A program made the position numbers and the translations under genes. A DNA stretch of 64,000 nucleotides, from positions 33,391 through 97,390 of the forward strand of contig NZ_RFFG01000027.1 of the NCBI RefSeq assembly GCF_003696215.1. Reading direction: 5' to 3'. The notes under the pieces were generated by a model. The model did not search any database and had not been told where the DNA came from. It saw only the letters and a program-made list of their open reading frames with translations. This document shows positions 27,155 to 35,118 of this stretch, in pieces (the stretch's first letter is position 1; every line of letters begins with the position of its first letter). Origin of the DNA: Actinomadura harenae (GTDB lineage: Bacteria > Actinomycetota > Actinomycetes > Streptosporangiales > Streptosporangiaceae).

Positions 27155-28422
27155 GCCGCCGCCGTCTCGGGCGGACGGGCGAGCACCATGGCGCTCTGGA
27201 ATCCGCCGAAGCCGCTGCCGACGGTCAGCGCGACGTCCACCTGCTTGGACCGCGCCTCCAGCGGGACGTAGTCCAGGTCGAGTTCGGGGTCGGGATCGGT
27301 GAGGTTGGCCGTCGGCGGGACGACCCGGTGCTCGATCGCGAGCGCGGTCGCGGCGATCTCGATCGCGCCGATGCCGCCCAGCGAGTGCCCCACCACCGCC
27401 TTGATCGAGCTCATCGCCGTCCGGTAGGCGTGCGCGCCCAGCGCGTGCTTGACCGCCGCGGTCTCGTGCCGGTCGTTCTGCCGGGTGGCGGTGCCGTGCG
27501 CGTTGACATAGTCGACGGCGCCCGGGGGCAGCCGCGCCTGGTTCAGCGCGCTCGTGATCGCCTCGGCCATCTCCCGGCCGTCCGGACGCAGCCCGGTCAT
27601 GTGGAACGCGTTGCTGCGCGAGGCGAAGCCGACGATCTCCGCGTAGCAGTGCGCCCGCCGCCGGACCGCGTGTTCCAGCTCCTCCAGGACGAGGATCGCG
27701 CCGCCCTCGCCGAGGACGAAGCCGTTGCGGGCGCTGTCGAAGGGGCGCAGCGCGTGCTCCGGGTCGTCGTTCCGGTTCGAGGTCGCCTTGATCGCGTCGA
27801 AGCAGGCGAAGGTGATGGGCGAGATGGGGGCCTCCGCGGCTCCGGCGATCATGACGTCGGCGGATCCCTCCCGGATCAGCTCGCACGCGTGCCCGACCGC
27901 GTCGATCCCCGAGGTGCAGCCGGCCGAGATCACCCGGGCCGGGCCCTCGGCCCCGGCCTTCCAGGCCACCTCCGCCGCCAGCGAGCTGGGCACCAGGAAG
28001 TCGTACATGTGCGGCACCGCGTAGGAGTGGTCGACCAGCCACCGGTGTCCGCCGTCGCTGAGCACCCGGTACTCCTCGTCCAGCTGGATCGTGCACCCGA
28101 CGGCGGTGCCGACGCTCACCCCGATCCGGCCGGGCGGCACGTCCTCGACCGCGAGCCCGCTGTCGGCGAGCGCCTCCGCGGTGCACACGACGGCGAACTG
28201 CGCGGAACGGTCCATCCTCCGGATCTCCCGGGGAAGCAGGCCCTCGCGCACCGGATCGAAATCGCACTCCGCCGCGATCTGCGACCGGAACCGGGCCGGG
28301 TCGAAATGGCTGACCGTCCTGGTCGCTGTACGGCCCTCCACCACCCGCTCCCAGAATGCCTTGGTACCCGGGTCTCCAGGGGCCACGACCCCCATTCCGG
28401 TGATGACGACACGACGATGCAT
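27151..28422 (-). CDS. Type II PKS ketosynthase (KS-alpha)
   Basis: 423 residues. Catalytic Cys169 in ISAGCTSGID, His-containing VNAHGTATRQND and SSIKAVVGHSLGG complete the triad. It condenses malonyl-ACP units with the CLF partner. It heads an operon KS-alpha, CLF, accDA, accB, accC, all overlapping or spaced by a few bases, so that malonyl-CoA supply is co-expressed with chain assembly. The ACP is not here but at 9.6 kb, an unusual split of the minimal PKS. The divergent upstream region carries SARP-type repeats. Confidence 0.97.
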   Translation of the reverse strand: MHRRVVITGMGVVAPGDPGTKAFWERVVEGRTATRTVSHFDPARFRSQIAAECDFDPVREGLLPREIRRMDRSAQFAVVCTAEALADSGLAVEDVPPGRIGVSVGTAVGCTIQLDEEYRVLSDGGHRWLVDHSYAVPHMYDFLVPSSLAAEVAWKAGAEGPARVISAGCTSGIDAVGHACELIREGSADVMIAGAAEAPISPITFACFDAIKATSNRNDDPEHALRPFDSARNGFVLGEGGAILVLEELEHAVRRRAHCYAEIVGFASRSNAFHMTGLRPDGREMAEAITSALNQARLPPGAVDYVNAHGTATRQNDRHETAAVKHALGAHAYRTAMSSIKAVVGHSLGGIGAIEIAATALAIEHRVVPPTANLTDPDPELDLDYVPLEARSKQVDVALTVGSGFGGFQSAMVLARPPETAAA

Positions 28423-28473
28423 GGCTGGTTTGGCTCCCTCATCCGAGTCTGTGCCCACCTTGGACAGGAGCCT

Positions 28474-28491
28474 TCGACGACAGTTCAAGAG
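28474..28491 (-). promoter_or_regulatory. Candidate SARP box for the KS-alpha operon
   Basis: TCGACGA (28474-28480) and TCAAGAG (28485-28491), 11 bp apart, read as CTCTTGA and TCGTCGA toward KS-alpha. It lies 52 bases upstream of the ATG at 28422. Confidence 0.5.
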
Positions 28492-28531
28492 GCGCTGGAG
28501 GACCCGGCGCGCAGCCCGGCGGATCGGCCTT

Positions 28532-28549
28532 TCGACGGGGCCTCGAACG
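28532..28549 (+). promoter_or_regulatory. Candidate SARP box for the 2,3-dehydratase gene
   Basis: TCGACGG (28532-28538) and TCGAACG (28543-28549) at 11-bp spacing, 56 bases before the start at 28605. Together with the box at 28474 it makes a divergent SARP-controlled promoter pair. Confidence 0.5.
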
Positions 28550-28604
28550 ACCGGCGTCACCTTGGTGGTCGGGACAGGCCCCACGATCTGGAGGGACGCC
28601 TTCA

Positions 28605-30032
28605 ATGCCCTTTCCTGCGCACACGAGAGTCACGGTGCACGGCCCGGCCGACGACGTCCGGCGGCTGGCCAGGTCCGCCGCGGCCGTGGACGAGGCGATG
28701 GTGCCGACCGACCAGTTCCACGAGTGGTTCACCGACCGCGGCCGCCGGAACCGCTACCAGGTGAGACGGGCCCCGATCGACCGGCTTCACGGCTGGCGCA
28801 CCGACCCCGCGACCGGGAATCTGGAGCACCTCAGCGGCCGCTTCTTCAGCGTCCAGGGCCTGGAGGTGTCCACCGCGCACCGGGAGACCCGGGAATGGGC
28901 CCAGCCCATCATCGTCCAGCCGGAGGTCGGGATCCTCGGCATCCTGGTCAAGGAGTTCGGCGGCGTCCTGCACTGCCTGATGCAGGCGAAGACGGAGCCC
29001 GGGAACGTCAACGCGCTGCAGCTCTCCCCGACGGTCCAGGCGACCCGCAGCAACTACACCCGGGTGCACCGGGGGAACGCCATCCCCTACCTGGAGTACT
29101 TCGACGGCGAGGACGCGGCGCGGGTGATGGTCCACACCCTCCAGTCCGAGCAGGGCGCCTCGTTCCTGCACAAGCGGAACCGGAACATGGTCGTCGAGGC
29201 GACCGGCGACGTCCCGGTCCGGGACGGCTTCTGCTGGCTCACGCTGGGCCAGCTCAACGCGCTGCTGGCGAAGGACAACCTGGTACACATGGACGCCCGC
29301 AGCGTCATGTCGGTCATCCCGGTCGCCGCTCCGCCGGCGGCCGCGTCGGCGCCCGACGACTTCCGTGGCGCGCTGGCCCGCTCGCTCGCCGACCAGCCGC
29401 GTCACCACACGGGGCTGCTGAGCTGGTTCACCGGGGTGAAGTCACGCCGGGCGCTCGACCGGCGGCTGGTCCCGCTGGACTCGATCGGCGGCTGGCGGCG
29501 GGAGGCCGACCGGATCTCGCACGAGAGCGGGAAGTACTTCTCGGTCATCGGGGTGGACGTGGAGGCCAGCGACCGCGAGGTGCCGAGCTGGTCCCAGCCG
29601 TTGCTGGCGCCGGCCAGGCGCGGCGTCCTGGGCCTGCTGACGCGGCGTGTGGACGGGGTGCTCGAGGTGCTCGTGCAGGCCCGCACGGAGGCCGGCACGC
29701 TGGACGTGGTCGAGCTCGCGCCCAGCGTCCAGTGCGTCCCCGAGAACTACGAGGGCGTGGGCGGGCGGCTGGCGCCGGGCCTGCTGGGCCAGATACCGTC
29801 CGGGCCCGACCCCCGGATCCGGTTCGACGCGATCCACTCGGAGGAGGGAGGGCGGTTCTACCACGCCGAGAACCGCTACGTGATCGCCGAGATCGGCGGC
29901 GACTTCCCCGAGGAACTGCCGGACGGCCACGCCTGGGCGACCGTGCGCGAGCTGAACGAGCTCGTCCGCCACGGCCACTACCTGAACGTCGAGGCGCGCT
30001 GCCTGCTCGCCTGCCTGCATTCCCTGCTGTGA
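28605..30032 (+). CDS. NDP-hexose 2,3-dehydratase
   Basis: 475 residues built of two homologous halves: FHEWFTDRGRRNRYQVRR...GRFFSVQGLEV near residues 40-85 and SRRALDRRLVPLDSIGGW...GKYFSVIGVDV near 280-330, the duplicated fold of the EryBVI/TylCVI/AveBVI family. It removes water from NDP-4-keto-6-deoxyglucose, committing the pathway to 2-deoxysugars; its unstable product needs immediate C-3 reduction by one of the two reductases in this cluster. Start ATG 28605 has GGAGGGA upstream. Monocistronic, divergent from the minimal PKS operon. Confidence 0.93.
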   Translation: MPFPAHTRVTVHGPADDVRRLARSAAAVDEAMVPTDQFHEWFTDRGRRNRYQVRRAPIDRLHGWRTDPATGNLEHLSGRFFSVQGLEVSTAHRETREWAQPIIVQPEVGILGILVKEFGGVLHCLMQAKTEPGNVNALQLSPTVQATRSNYTRVHRGNAIPYLEYFDGEDAARVMVHTLQSEQGASFLHKRNRNMVVEATGDVPVRDGFCWLTLGQLNALLAKDNLVHMDARSVMSVIPVAAPPAAASAPDDFRGALARSLADQPRHHTGLLSWFTGVKSRRALDRRLVPLDSIGGWRREADRISHESGKYFSVIGVDVEASDREVPSWSQPLLAPARRGVLGLLTRRVDGVLEVLVQARTEAGTLDVVELAPSVQCVPENYEGVGGRLAPGLLGQIPSGPDPRIRFDAIHSEEGGRFYHAENRYVIAEIGGDFPEELPDGHAWATVRELNELVRHGHYLNVEARCLLACLHSLL

Positions 30033-30089
30033 CCGGCGGCGCCGGGGGTGGTCGGCGCCGCCGGTCGGCCGCCCTGGCGGGCGGTCGCG

Positions 30090-31358
30090 TCATCGCCCCG
30101 CGCGGGCTGCGGCGGACGGGACGTCCGCGGCGGTGAGGACGCCTTCCCGCACGAGCCGCTCGAGCGGGGCGACCATGTCCAGCGGGCTCGGCTGCGCCGC
30201 GATGACCTCCCGCAGGCGCAGCGCGGCCTCGCGATGGGCGTCGCCCTTCAGCAGGGTCTCCACCCCCGCCGCGATCCGCTCGGCGTCGGCCTTCACCGCC
30301 CTGATCGGGAGGGCGGCGCCGGTGCGCGCGATCCGCCCGCTGACCGTGGCCTGCTCGTCGGTGAAGGGCGTCGGCAGCTGCGGCACGCCGGCGGCGGCGG
30401 CCGTCATCAGCGTGTTGACGCTGCCGTGGTGGATCACCATGTCGCTGGCCTCGAGCAGCAGGTTGAGCGGGAAGCCGACCAGCACCCGGACCTCGGAGGG
30501 CAGGCCGGTGAGCTCCTTGCGCTGTGCCTCACTGGTGGTCAGCACCACCTCGGCGCCGTTGGCGAGCGCCGCCTCGACCGCGGCGTTCAGGGTCGGTTCG
30601 GCCTCCGCCTCGAACGCGGCCGAGCTGCCCCAGACGATGCACACGCGATCACGGGAGCGCGGTTCCCGGAGCCAGTCGGGCTGCACGGCCGGCCCGTTGT
30701 AGGGCAGGTAGCGCATGCCGAGGCGCAGCGTGGACCCCATCGGCGGGACGGCGCTGTCGGGCGACGGGTCGACCGCGTACCTGATCCGGCCGGTCCGGTA
30801 GTGCTCCTGCCCGTAGCGCCGGAACGACCCGGTCTTGTCCCCGTCCCCCAGGTCCACGCCCGGCTCGGTCTCGGCCGTGCCGAACAGGCCGGGCGGGTGG
30901 TAGACGGACGGAACGCCGGTGACCTCGGCGGCCAGCATGCCCTCGGGCGCGGTCAGGTCGTGGATCACGAGGTCGGGGCGCCACCGGCGGGCGTAGTCCA
31001 CCGCCGCGTCGTAGCTGCGCCGGATCGCCTCCTGGGTGCGCTCCCGGAACGCCAGCGCCTCCGGCAACGGGTCGAACTCGTCCAGCCGCCGCACCCGCCT
31101 GCCGGTGTACGGATGCAGCGGAAGCCCCTCCCGGTTGCCGCGCACGATCTCCAGATAGTTGCTGAGCCGGGCCATGACCAGCCAGTCGACGCTGTCCAGG
31201 ACCGGGACCGCCACCAGTCCGGCCCCGTCGATCGACGCGGTCTGGTCCGGAGGGCAGGCGAACCGCACGTCGTGCCCCGCCGCCTGGAGCGCCCAGCCGA
31301 GCGGGACCATGCAGAAGTAGTGACCGCGCCAGGACGAGACGGTGAACAGCACGCGCAT
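30090..31358 (-). CDS. Glycosyltransferase 1 (GT1 family, GT-B fold)
   Basis: 422 residues. N-terminal acceptor domain starting MRVLFTVSSWRGHYFCMVPLGWALQAAGHDV and C-terminal nucleotide-sugar domain with MVIHHGSVNTLMTAAAAGVPQL (the HHGS variant of the usual HHGG). It belongs with antibiotic deoxysugar transferases that use dTDP-sugars. Its sequence is clearly more similar to the transferase at 32272 than to the one at 36660, suggesting duplication within the cluster. Convergent with the 2,3-dehydratase; its promoter region carries a triple SARP-like repeat. Confidence 0.92.
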   Translation of the reverse strand: MRVLFTVSSWRGHYFCMVPLGWALQAAGHDVRFACPPDQTASIDGAGLVAVPVLDSVDWLVMARLSNYLEIVRGNREGLPLHPYTGRRVRRLDEFDPLPEALAFRERTQEAIRRSYDAAVDYARRWRPDLVIHDLTAPEGMLAAEVTGVPSVYHPPGLFGTAETEPGVDLGDGDKTGSFRRYGQEHYRTGRIRYAVDPSPDSAVPPMGSTLRLGMRYLPYNGPAVQPDWLREPRSRDRVCIVWGSSAAFEAEAEPTLNAAVEAALANGAEVVLTTSEAQRKELTGLPSEVRVLVGFPLNLLLEASDMVIHHGSVNTLMTAAAAGVPQLPTPFTDEQATVSGRIARTGAALPIRAVKADAERIAAGVETLLKGDAHREAALRLREVIAAQPSPLDMVAPLERLVREGVLTAADVPSAAARAGR

Positions 31359-31410
31359 GTGGCCTCCCCGGACGTACGTGACATGGGTGGTGGCCACTTT
31401 GTCTCCAGCG

Positions 31411-31439
31411 GCTGGAAACGGCCTTGAGGGCCGTTGGAG
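31411..31439 (-). promoter_or_regulatory. Candidate triple SARP box for glycosyltransferase 1
   Basis: GCTGGAA (31411), CCTTGAG (31422), GTTGGAG (31433) repeat at exact 11-bp steps; toward the gene they read CTCCAAC, CTCAAGG, TTCCAGC. The nearest heptamer is 53 bases from the ATG at 31358. Confidence 0.55.
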
Positions 31440-31450
31440 ACGGGCGGCCC

Positions 31451-31468
31451 GTTCCTCCACCGGTCCTC
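31451..31468 (+). promoter_or_regulatory. Candidate SARP box for the SDR-GT-methyltransferase operon
   Basis: GTTCCTC (31451-31457) and GGTCCTC (31462-31468), 11 bp apart. The second heptamer is identical to one in the ketoreductase promoter (58422, minus strand). A possible -10 (CTAGCG) follows near 31481. Confidence 0.6.
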
Positions 31469-31495
31469 GAACACCCCGGCCTAGCGTCAGGTTCC

Positions 31496-32143
31496 GTGGA
31501 GACGAATCCGTTCGACGGCAAAGTCGTGGTCGTCATGGCCGCCGACACGCGCCCCGGGAAGGCCGTGGCCCTGGAGCTGGCGCGGTGCGGGGCGACGATC
31601 GCCGCGCACTATCGGTCCTCGTTCGAGACGGCTCGGTCCCTGGTGCGGGAGATCGAGGGGATCGGCGGGTTCGCGGTCGCGTTCAAGGCCGACCCGGTCG
31701 ATCCCGAGCAGGCGGAGTCGCTGTGCTTCCGCGTCCACGGCGCGCTCGAGCGGATCGATCTGGTGGTGCTGAACGCCACCCGCCAGGCATGGACCGGGGA
31801 CGCTCCTCCCGCCCCCCGGGGTCCGGTCGAGCTCACCGGCGTGCTCGACACGGTCCGGGACCGGGTCCTCGGCTGCGTCGCCCCCGCGTACGCCGCGCTT
31901 CCGGTCATGACCGGCCAGGGGCACGGCGGCGTCATCTGCCTCACCGGCGCGGGGGACGGGCCCCCGGACCTCACCGACGCACTGGTCACGAACGCCGTCG
32001 CCACGGTGCTCGAACGCCTCGCCGGCGATCCGGCGGCAGCGGCCATACCGGTCGAGACCGCGGTCGCCGACGGGCCGGAGGCCGCCCGGCTGGCACGCGC
32101 GTGGTTCGGCCGCCCGGCCGAGGCCGCACCGCGGGTCCCCTGA
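31496..32143 (+). CDS. Degenerate short-chain dehydrogenase-like protein
   Basis: 215 residues with the overall SDR sequence pattern (FDGKVVVVMAADTRPGKAVALELARCGATIAAHY; IDLVVLNATR) but no GxxxGxG cofactor motif, NNAG replaced by NATR, and no YxxxK where the catalytic pair should be (DALVTNAVATVLE). It is therefore probably not an active NAD(P)H oxidoreductase; a structural, chaperone or non-redox role is possible. GTG 31496 is chosen over an in-frame ATG at 31424 that overlaps the SARP box. First gene of an operon with a glycosyltransferase, methyltransferase and ketoreductase. Confidence 0.65.
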   Translation: METNPFDGKVVVVMAADTRPGKAVALELARCGATIAAHYRSSFETARSLVREIEGIGGFAVAFKADPVDPEQAESLCFRVHGALERIDLVVLNATRQAWTGDAPPAPRGPVELTGVLDTVRDRVLGCVAPAYAALPVMTGQGHGGVICLTGAGDGPPDLTDALVTNAVATVLERLAGDPAAAAIPVETAVADGPEAARLARAWFGRPAEAAPRVP

Positions 32144-32165
32144 CGCCCGCCCGACTCCCGACGCC

Positions 32166-32240
32166 CGCCCGGCTCCTGGCCCGCGCCGGGCTCCTGGCCC
32201 GCGCCGGGCTCCTGACCCGCCGCCGGGCTCCTGACGCGCC
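32166..32240. repeat. 18-bp GC-rich tandem repeat upstream of glycosyltransferase 2
   Basis: About four copies of ggctcctggcccgcgccg, progressively degenerate, fill the gap between the SDR-like gene and the ATG at 32272. It probably arose by slippage; an effect on mRNA structure is possible. Confidence 0.8.
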
Positions 32241-32271
32241 GCGACGACATGAGGGAAACGAGGACACGGAG

Positions 32272-33486
32272 ATGCGAATCCTGGTGACGACCACCAGCTG
32301 GCGCGGACTGTACTTCTGCATGGTCCCTCTCGGCTGGGCCTTCCAGGCGGCCGGGCACGAGGTCCGGGTGACCTGCGCGCGATCCCAGTCCGAGTCGATC
32401 AGCCGGGCCGGTCTCACCGCGGTGCCGATCGGCGAGGACCTGGACTTCATGCGACTGGAGCGCCTCGCCCGCTTCGAGGCGGCCGAACGGAGGGACGCGG
32501 CCGGGGGAACGGGCACGGCCGCGCTGCTGCATCCGGTCACCGGCGAACCGATCGCCGGGGTCGGCGACTGCCGGCCCGGAGAGCGGGGCGACGGGTACCG
32601 CCAGGAGTTCGCCCGGCTCTCCCTGCGCGGCCACGACGCCGTGGTGGAGTACGCCCGCCTGTGGCGGCCCGACCTGATCGTGCACGACGCGATGTGCGGC
32701 GAGGGGGTGCTGGCCGCCGAGGTCACCGGCGTCCCCTCCGTGTACTGCTCGCCGGGCCTGTTCGGCGGGAACGAGGTGAGCCTCGGCAGCCCGGAGGCCT
32801 TCGCGAAGTACGGCGTGGCCCGGGACCACTCGCTGATCCGGCACACCCTCGACCCGACGCCGGTCGAGATCGGGATCGACCACGGCGGCCGGTCCGTCCT
32901 GCCGGTCAGATACCAGCCGTACAACGGGCCGGGCGAGGTGCCCGCCTGGCTGTCGGAGGAACCGAAGCGTCCCAGGATCGCGGTCATCGTCAACCGCGGG
33001 ACCACCGGCATCTTCGGCCCGGTACCGGCCCTCCGGCGGGCGATCGACAGGGTGGTCGCCCTCGGCGCCGAACCCGTCGTCACCGTGTCCCGCCACCGGG
33101 TGGACTCCCTCGACGGACTCGCCGGCGAGGCCCGCGTGCTGGCCGACTTCCCCCTGAACCTGCTGATGCCGACGAGCACCGCCATCATCCACCACGGCAG
33201 CGTCAGCGCCATCATGACCGCGGCCGCGGCCGGAATCCCCCAGCTGGCGCTGGGCCTCACCGACGACGGGACCGAGATGGCCCGCCGGTACTCGCGGACC
33301 GGCGCCGGAACGTGCCTGCCCGGCCTGGAGGCGACCGGCGACCAGATCTCCGCGGCCGTCGACGCCCTGCTCACCGACGACGGGCTCCGGGACGCGGCAC
33401 GGCGGGTCCGGAACGACATCTCGGGACGACCCTCGATGGCCGACATGGTCGCCCCCCTCGAAGAACTGGCCGGGAGCGCCCGATGA
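32272..33486 (+). CDS. Glycosyltransferase 2 (GT1 family, GT-B fold)
   Basis: 404 residues. N-terminus MRILVTTTSWRGLYFCMVPLGWAFQAAGHEV almost mirrors glycosyltransferase 1, and the donor-site motif is AIIHHGSVSAIMTAAAAGIPQL. It transfers a dTDP-deoxysugar to aglycone or to a first sugar. AGGA stands before ATG 32272. Its stop overlaps the next methyltransferase start (ATGA), so sugar transfer and O-methylation are co-expressed, hinting that the methyl group goes on this sugar. Confidence 0.92.
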   Translation: MRILVTTTSWRGLYFCMVPLGWAFQAAGHEVRVTCARSQSESISRAGLTAVPIGEDLDFMRLERLARFEAAERRDAAGGTGTAALLHPVTGEPIAGVGDCRPGERGDGYRQEFARLSLRGHDAVVEYARLWRPDLIVHDAMCGEGVLAAEVTGVPSVYCSPGLFGGNEVSLGSPEAFAKYGVARDHSLIRHTLDPTPVEIGIDHGGRSVLPVRYQPYNGPGEVPAWLSEEPKRPRIAVIVNRGTTGIFGPVPALRRAIDRVVALGAEPVVTVSRHRVDSLDGLAGEARVLADFPLNLLMPTSTAIIHHGSVSAIMTAAAAGIPQLALGLTDDGTEMARRYSRTGAGTCLPGLEATGDQISAAVDALLTDDGLRDAARRVRNDISGRPSMADMVAPLEELAGSAR

Positions 33487-34169
33487 CCACAGACACGCCC
33501 TCCACCCCCGCCCGCGACCGGGACGACTCGCTCGCCGAACTGGAGTCCTGGTTGCTGCGCGTGCACGGGGAGACCGTCGACGCCGACCGTCTCGGACACG
33601 TCCGGGCGGAACTCGGGCGGGTGGTCGCCGACCGGGTGCCGGGCGCCGTGGTCGAACTCGGCTGCTTCCGCGGGGCCATGACGCTCTGGATGCGCGCGGT
33701 GCTCGACACCCTCGGCGACCGGCGTCCGATCCACGTCTTCGACTCCTTCCGCGGTCTGCCCGAGACGACCGAGGAGGACGCGATCATCCTTCCGACCGGG
33801 GTGATGGCGGCCACCCCGGAGGAGGTGCTGGCGACGTTCGCGCGCTGGGACCGGGAGCCGCCCGTGATGCACCCCGGCTGGTTCGAGGACACCCTGCCGG
33901 CCGAACTCCCCGACCCGCTCGCCTTCGTCTACTACGACGGCGACCTGTACGGGTCCACGATGACCTCGCTGACCGAGTGCGTCCCCCGGCTGGCCCCGGC
34001 CGGCGCGATCATCCTGGACGACTACGCCGACCCCGGCACGAACCCGCGGGCGGCGGTCAAGCTGCCGGGCGTGAAGCTCGCCTGCGACGAGTACTTCGGC
34101 GAGGGCTCGCCCATCGACGTCCTGGTCGGTGAAGGCGACCTCGCTTACGGACGCTATGTCCGCCCGTGA
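33483..34169 (+). CDS. TylF/MycF-family O-methyltransferase 2
   Basis: 228 residues. SAM site VVELGCFRGAMTLWM, then FDSFRGLPETTEED, metal-site motif FVYYDGDLYGSTMTSL and ILDDYADPG. It is a macrocin-O-methyltransferase-like, Mg-dependent enzyme, different in sequence from the one at 6548. It probably methylates a sugar hydroxyl, though members of this family also methylate phenolic aglycones. Translationally coupled to glycosyltransferase 2 and followed after 27 bases by a sugar-reductase candidate. Confidence 0.83.
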   Translation: MTTDTPSTPARDRDDSLAELESWLLRVHGETVDADRLGHVRAELGRVVADRVPGAVVELGCFRGAMTLWMRAVLDTLGDRRPIHVFDSFRGLPETTEEDAIILPTGVMAATPEEVLATFARWDREPPVMHPGWFEDTLPAELPDPLAFVYYDGDLYGSTMTSLTECVPRLAPAGAIILDDYADPGTNPRAAVKLPGVKLACDEYFGEGSPIDVLVGEGDLAYGRYVRP

Positions 34170-34196
34170 CGTGTCCAACGCTCAGAAGGGCCGTTG

Positions 34197-34976
34197 ATGG
34201 AGATCGTCGGAGACGGGTTCCTCGCCCGCCACCTGAAATCGATCGAGGGCGACCACCCCGGCGTGGTGGTCGCCGCCGCCGGGGTGTCGGCGGCCGGGCA
34301 CACCTCGGAGGCGGAGTTCTCGCGGGAGGCCACGCTCGTGTACGACCTCGTCCACCGGTGCGCCGAGTCCGGTGAGCGGCTGCTGTTCTTCTCCACCGCC
34401 TCGACCGGGATGTACTCGGTCCCCGGAGAACCGGGCGTGGAGGCCGGGCCCGTCTTCCCCGCCACGCCGTACGGCCGGCACAAGCTCGCCCTGGAGTCGG
34501 TGCTCACGGCGTCGGGCATCGACCATCTGATCCTGCGGCTCGGCCACGTGGTCGGGCCCGACCAGCCGCCGCACCAGCTGCTGCCGGCGCTGACCGCGCA
34601 GGTCGCCGCCGGGTCGGTGCGCGTCTTCTCCGGCGCCCGCCGGGACCTCATCGACGTCGCCGACGTCGTGGGGATCATCTCGCAGCTGCTCGACGCCGGC
34701 GTGTCCAGGACGAGGGTCAACGTCGCGTCGGGGTTCGCGGTGCCGATCGAGCGGATCGTCCGGCATCTGGAACGACGGCTCGGCACCACGGCGGAATGGC
34801 ACTACCAGCGGCGCACGATGGACCAGCCGGTCAGCATCGCCAAGCTCCGCCGGCTGGTCCCGGCGGTCACGGGCATGGGCTTCGGCCCCGAGTACCACGT
34901 CTCGGTCCTGGACAGGTTCCTCGCGAGCAACAGCCCCGACGGACTCGTCCCGACCACCCCGACCATCTCGCCGTGA
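34197..34976 (+). CDS. NAD-dependent epimerase/dehydratase family protein, candidate NDP-hexose 4-ketoreductase
   Basis: 259 residues, an extended SDR shorter than typical 4-ketoreductases (about 320). N-terminal VGDGFLARHL replaces the usual TGAxGxxG; Ser/Thr in FFSTASTGMY and YxxxK as PYGRHK are intact, so a redox role is plausible. Within a deoxysugar operon the missing step is C-4 ketoreduction, which is the best guess. Start ATG 34197 has AGAAGGG upstream (a TTG lies directly before). A C-3 epimerase or a different NDP-sugar step cannot be excluded. Confidence 0.7.
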   Translation: MEIVGDGFLARHLKSIEGDHPGVVVAAAGVSAAGHTSEAEFSREATLVYDLVHRCAESGERLLFFSTASTGMYSVPGEPGVEAGPVFPATPYGRHKLALESVLTASGIDHLILRLGHVVGPDQPPHQLLPALTAQVAAGSVRVFSGARRDLIDVADVVGIISQLLDAGVSRTRVNVASGFAVPIERIVRHLERRLGTTAEWHYQRRTMDQPVSIAKLRRLVPAVTGMGFGPEYHVSVLDRFLASNSPDGLVPTTPTISP

Positions 34977-35118
34977 CCCACCGCGCCGACGCGCCGCAAA
35001 AGTCGTCGGGACGCCGGGGCATCGGGACGCCGGAACGTCAGGAGGTCGGGGCGTCGGAACGCTGGGGCGTCCGGTCGCGTCTCCGCCCGCGACCGGACGC
35101 CCCCGCGGTCAGCGCGTG

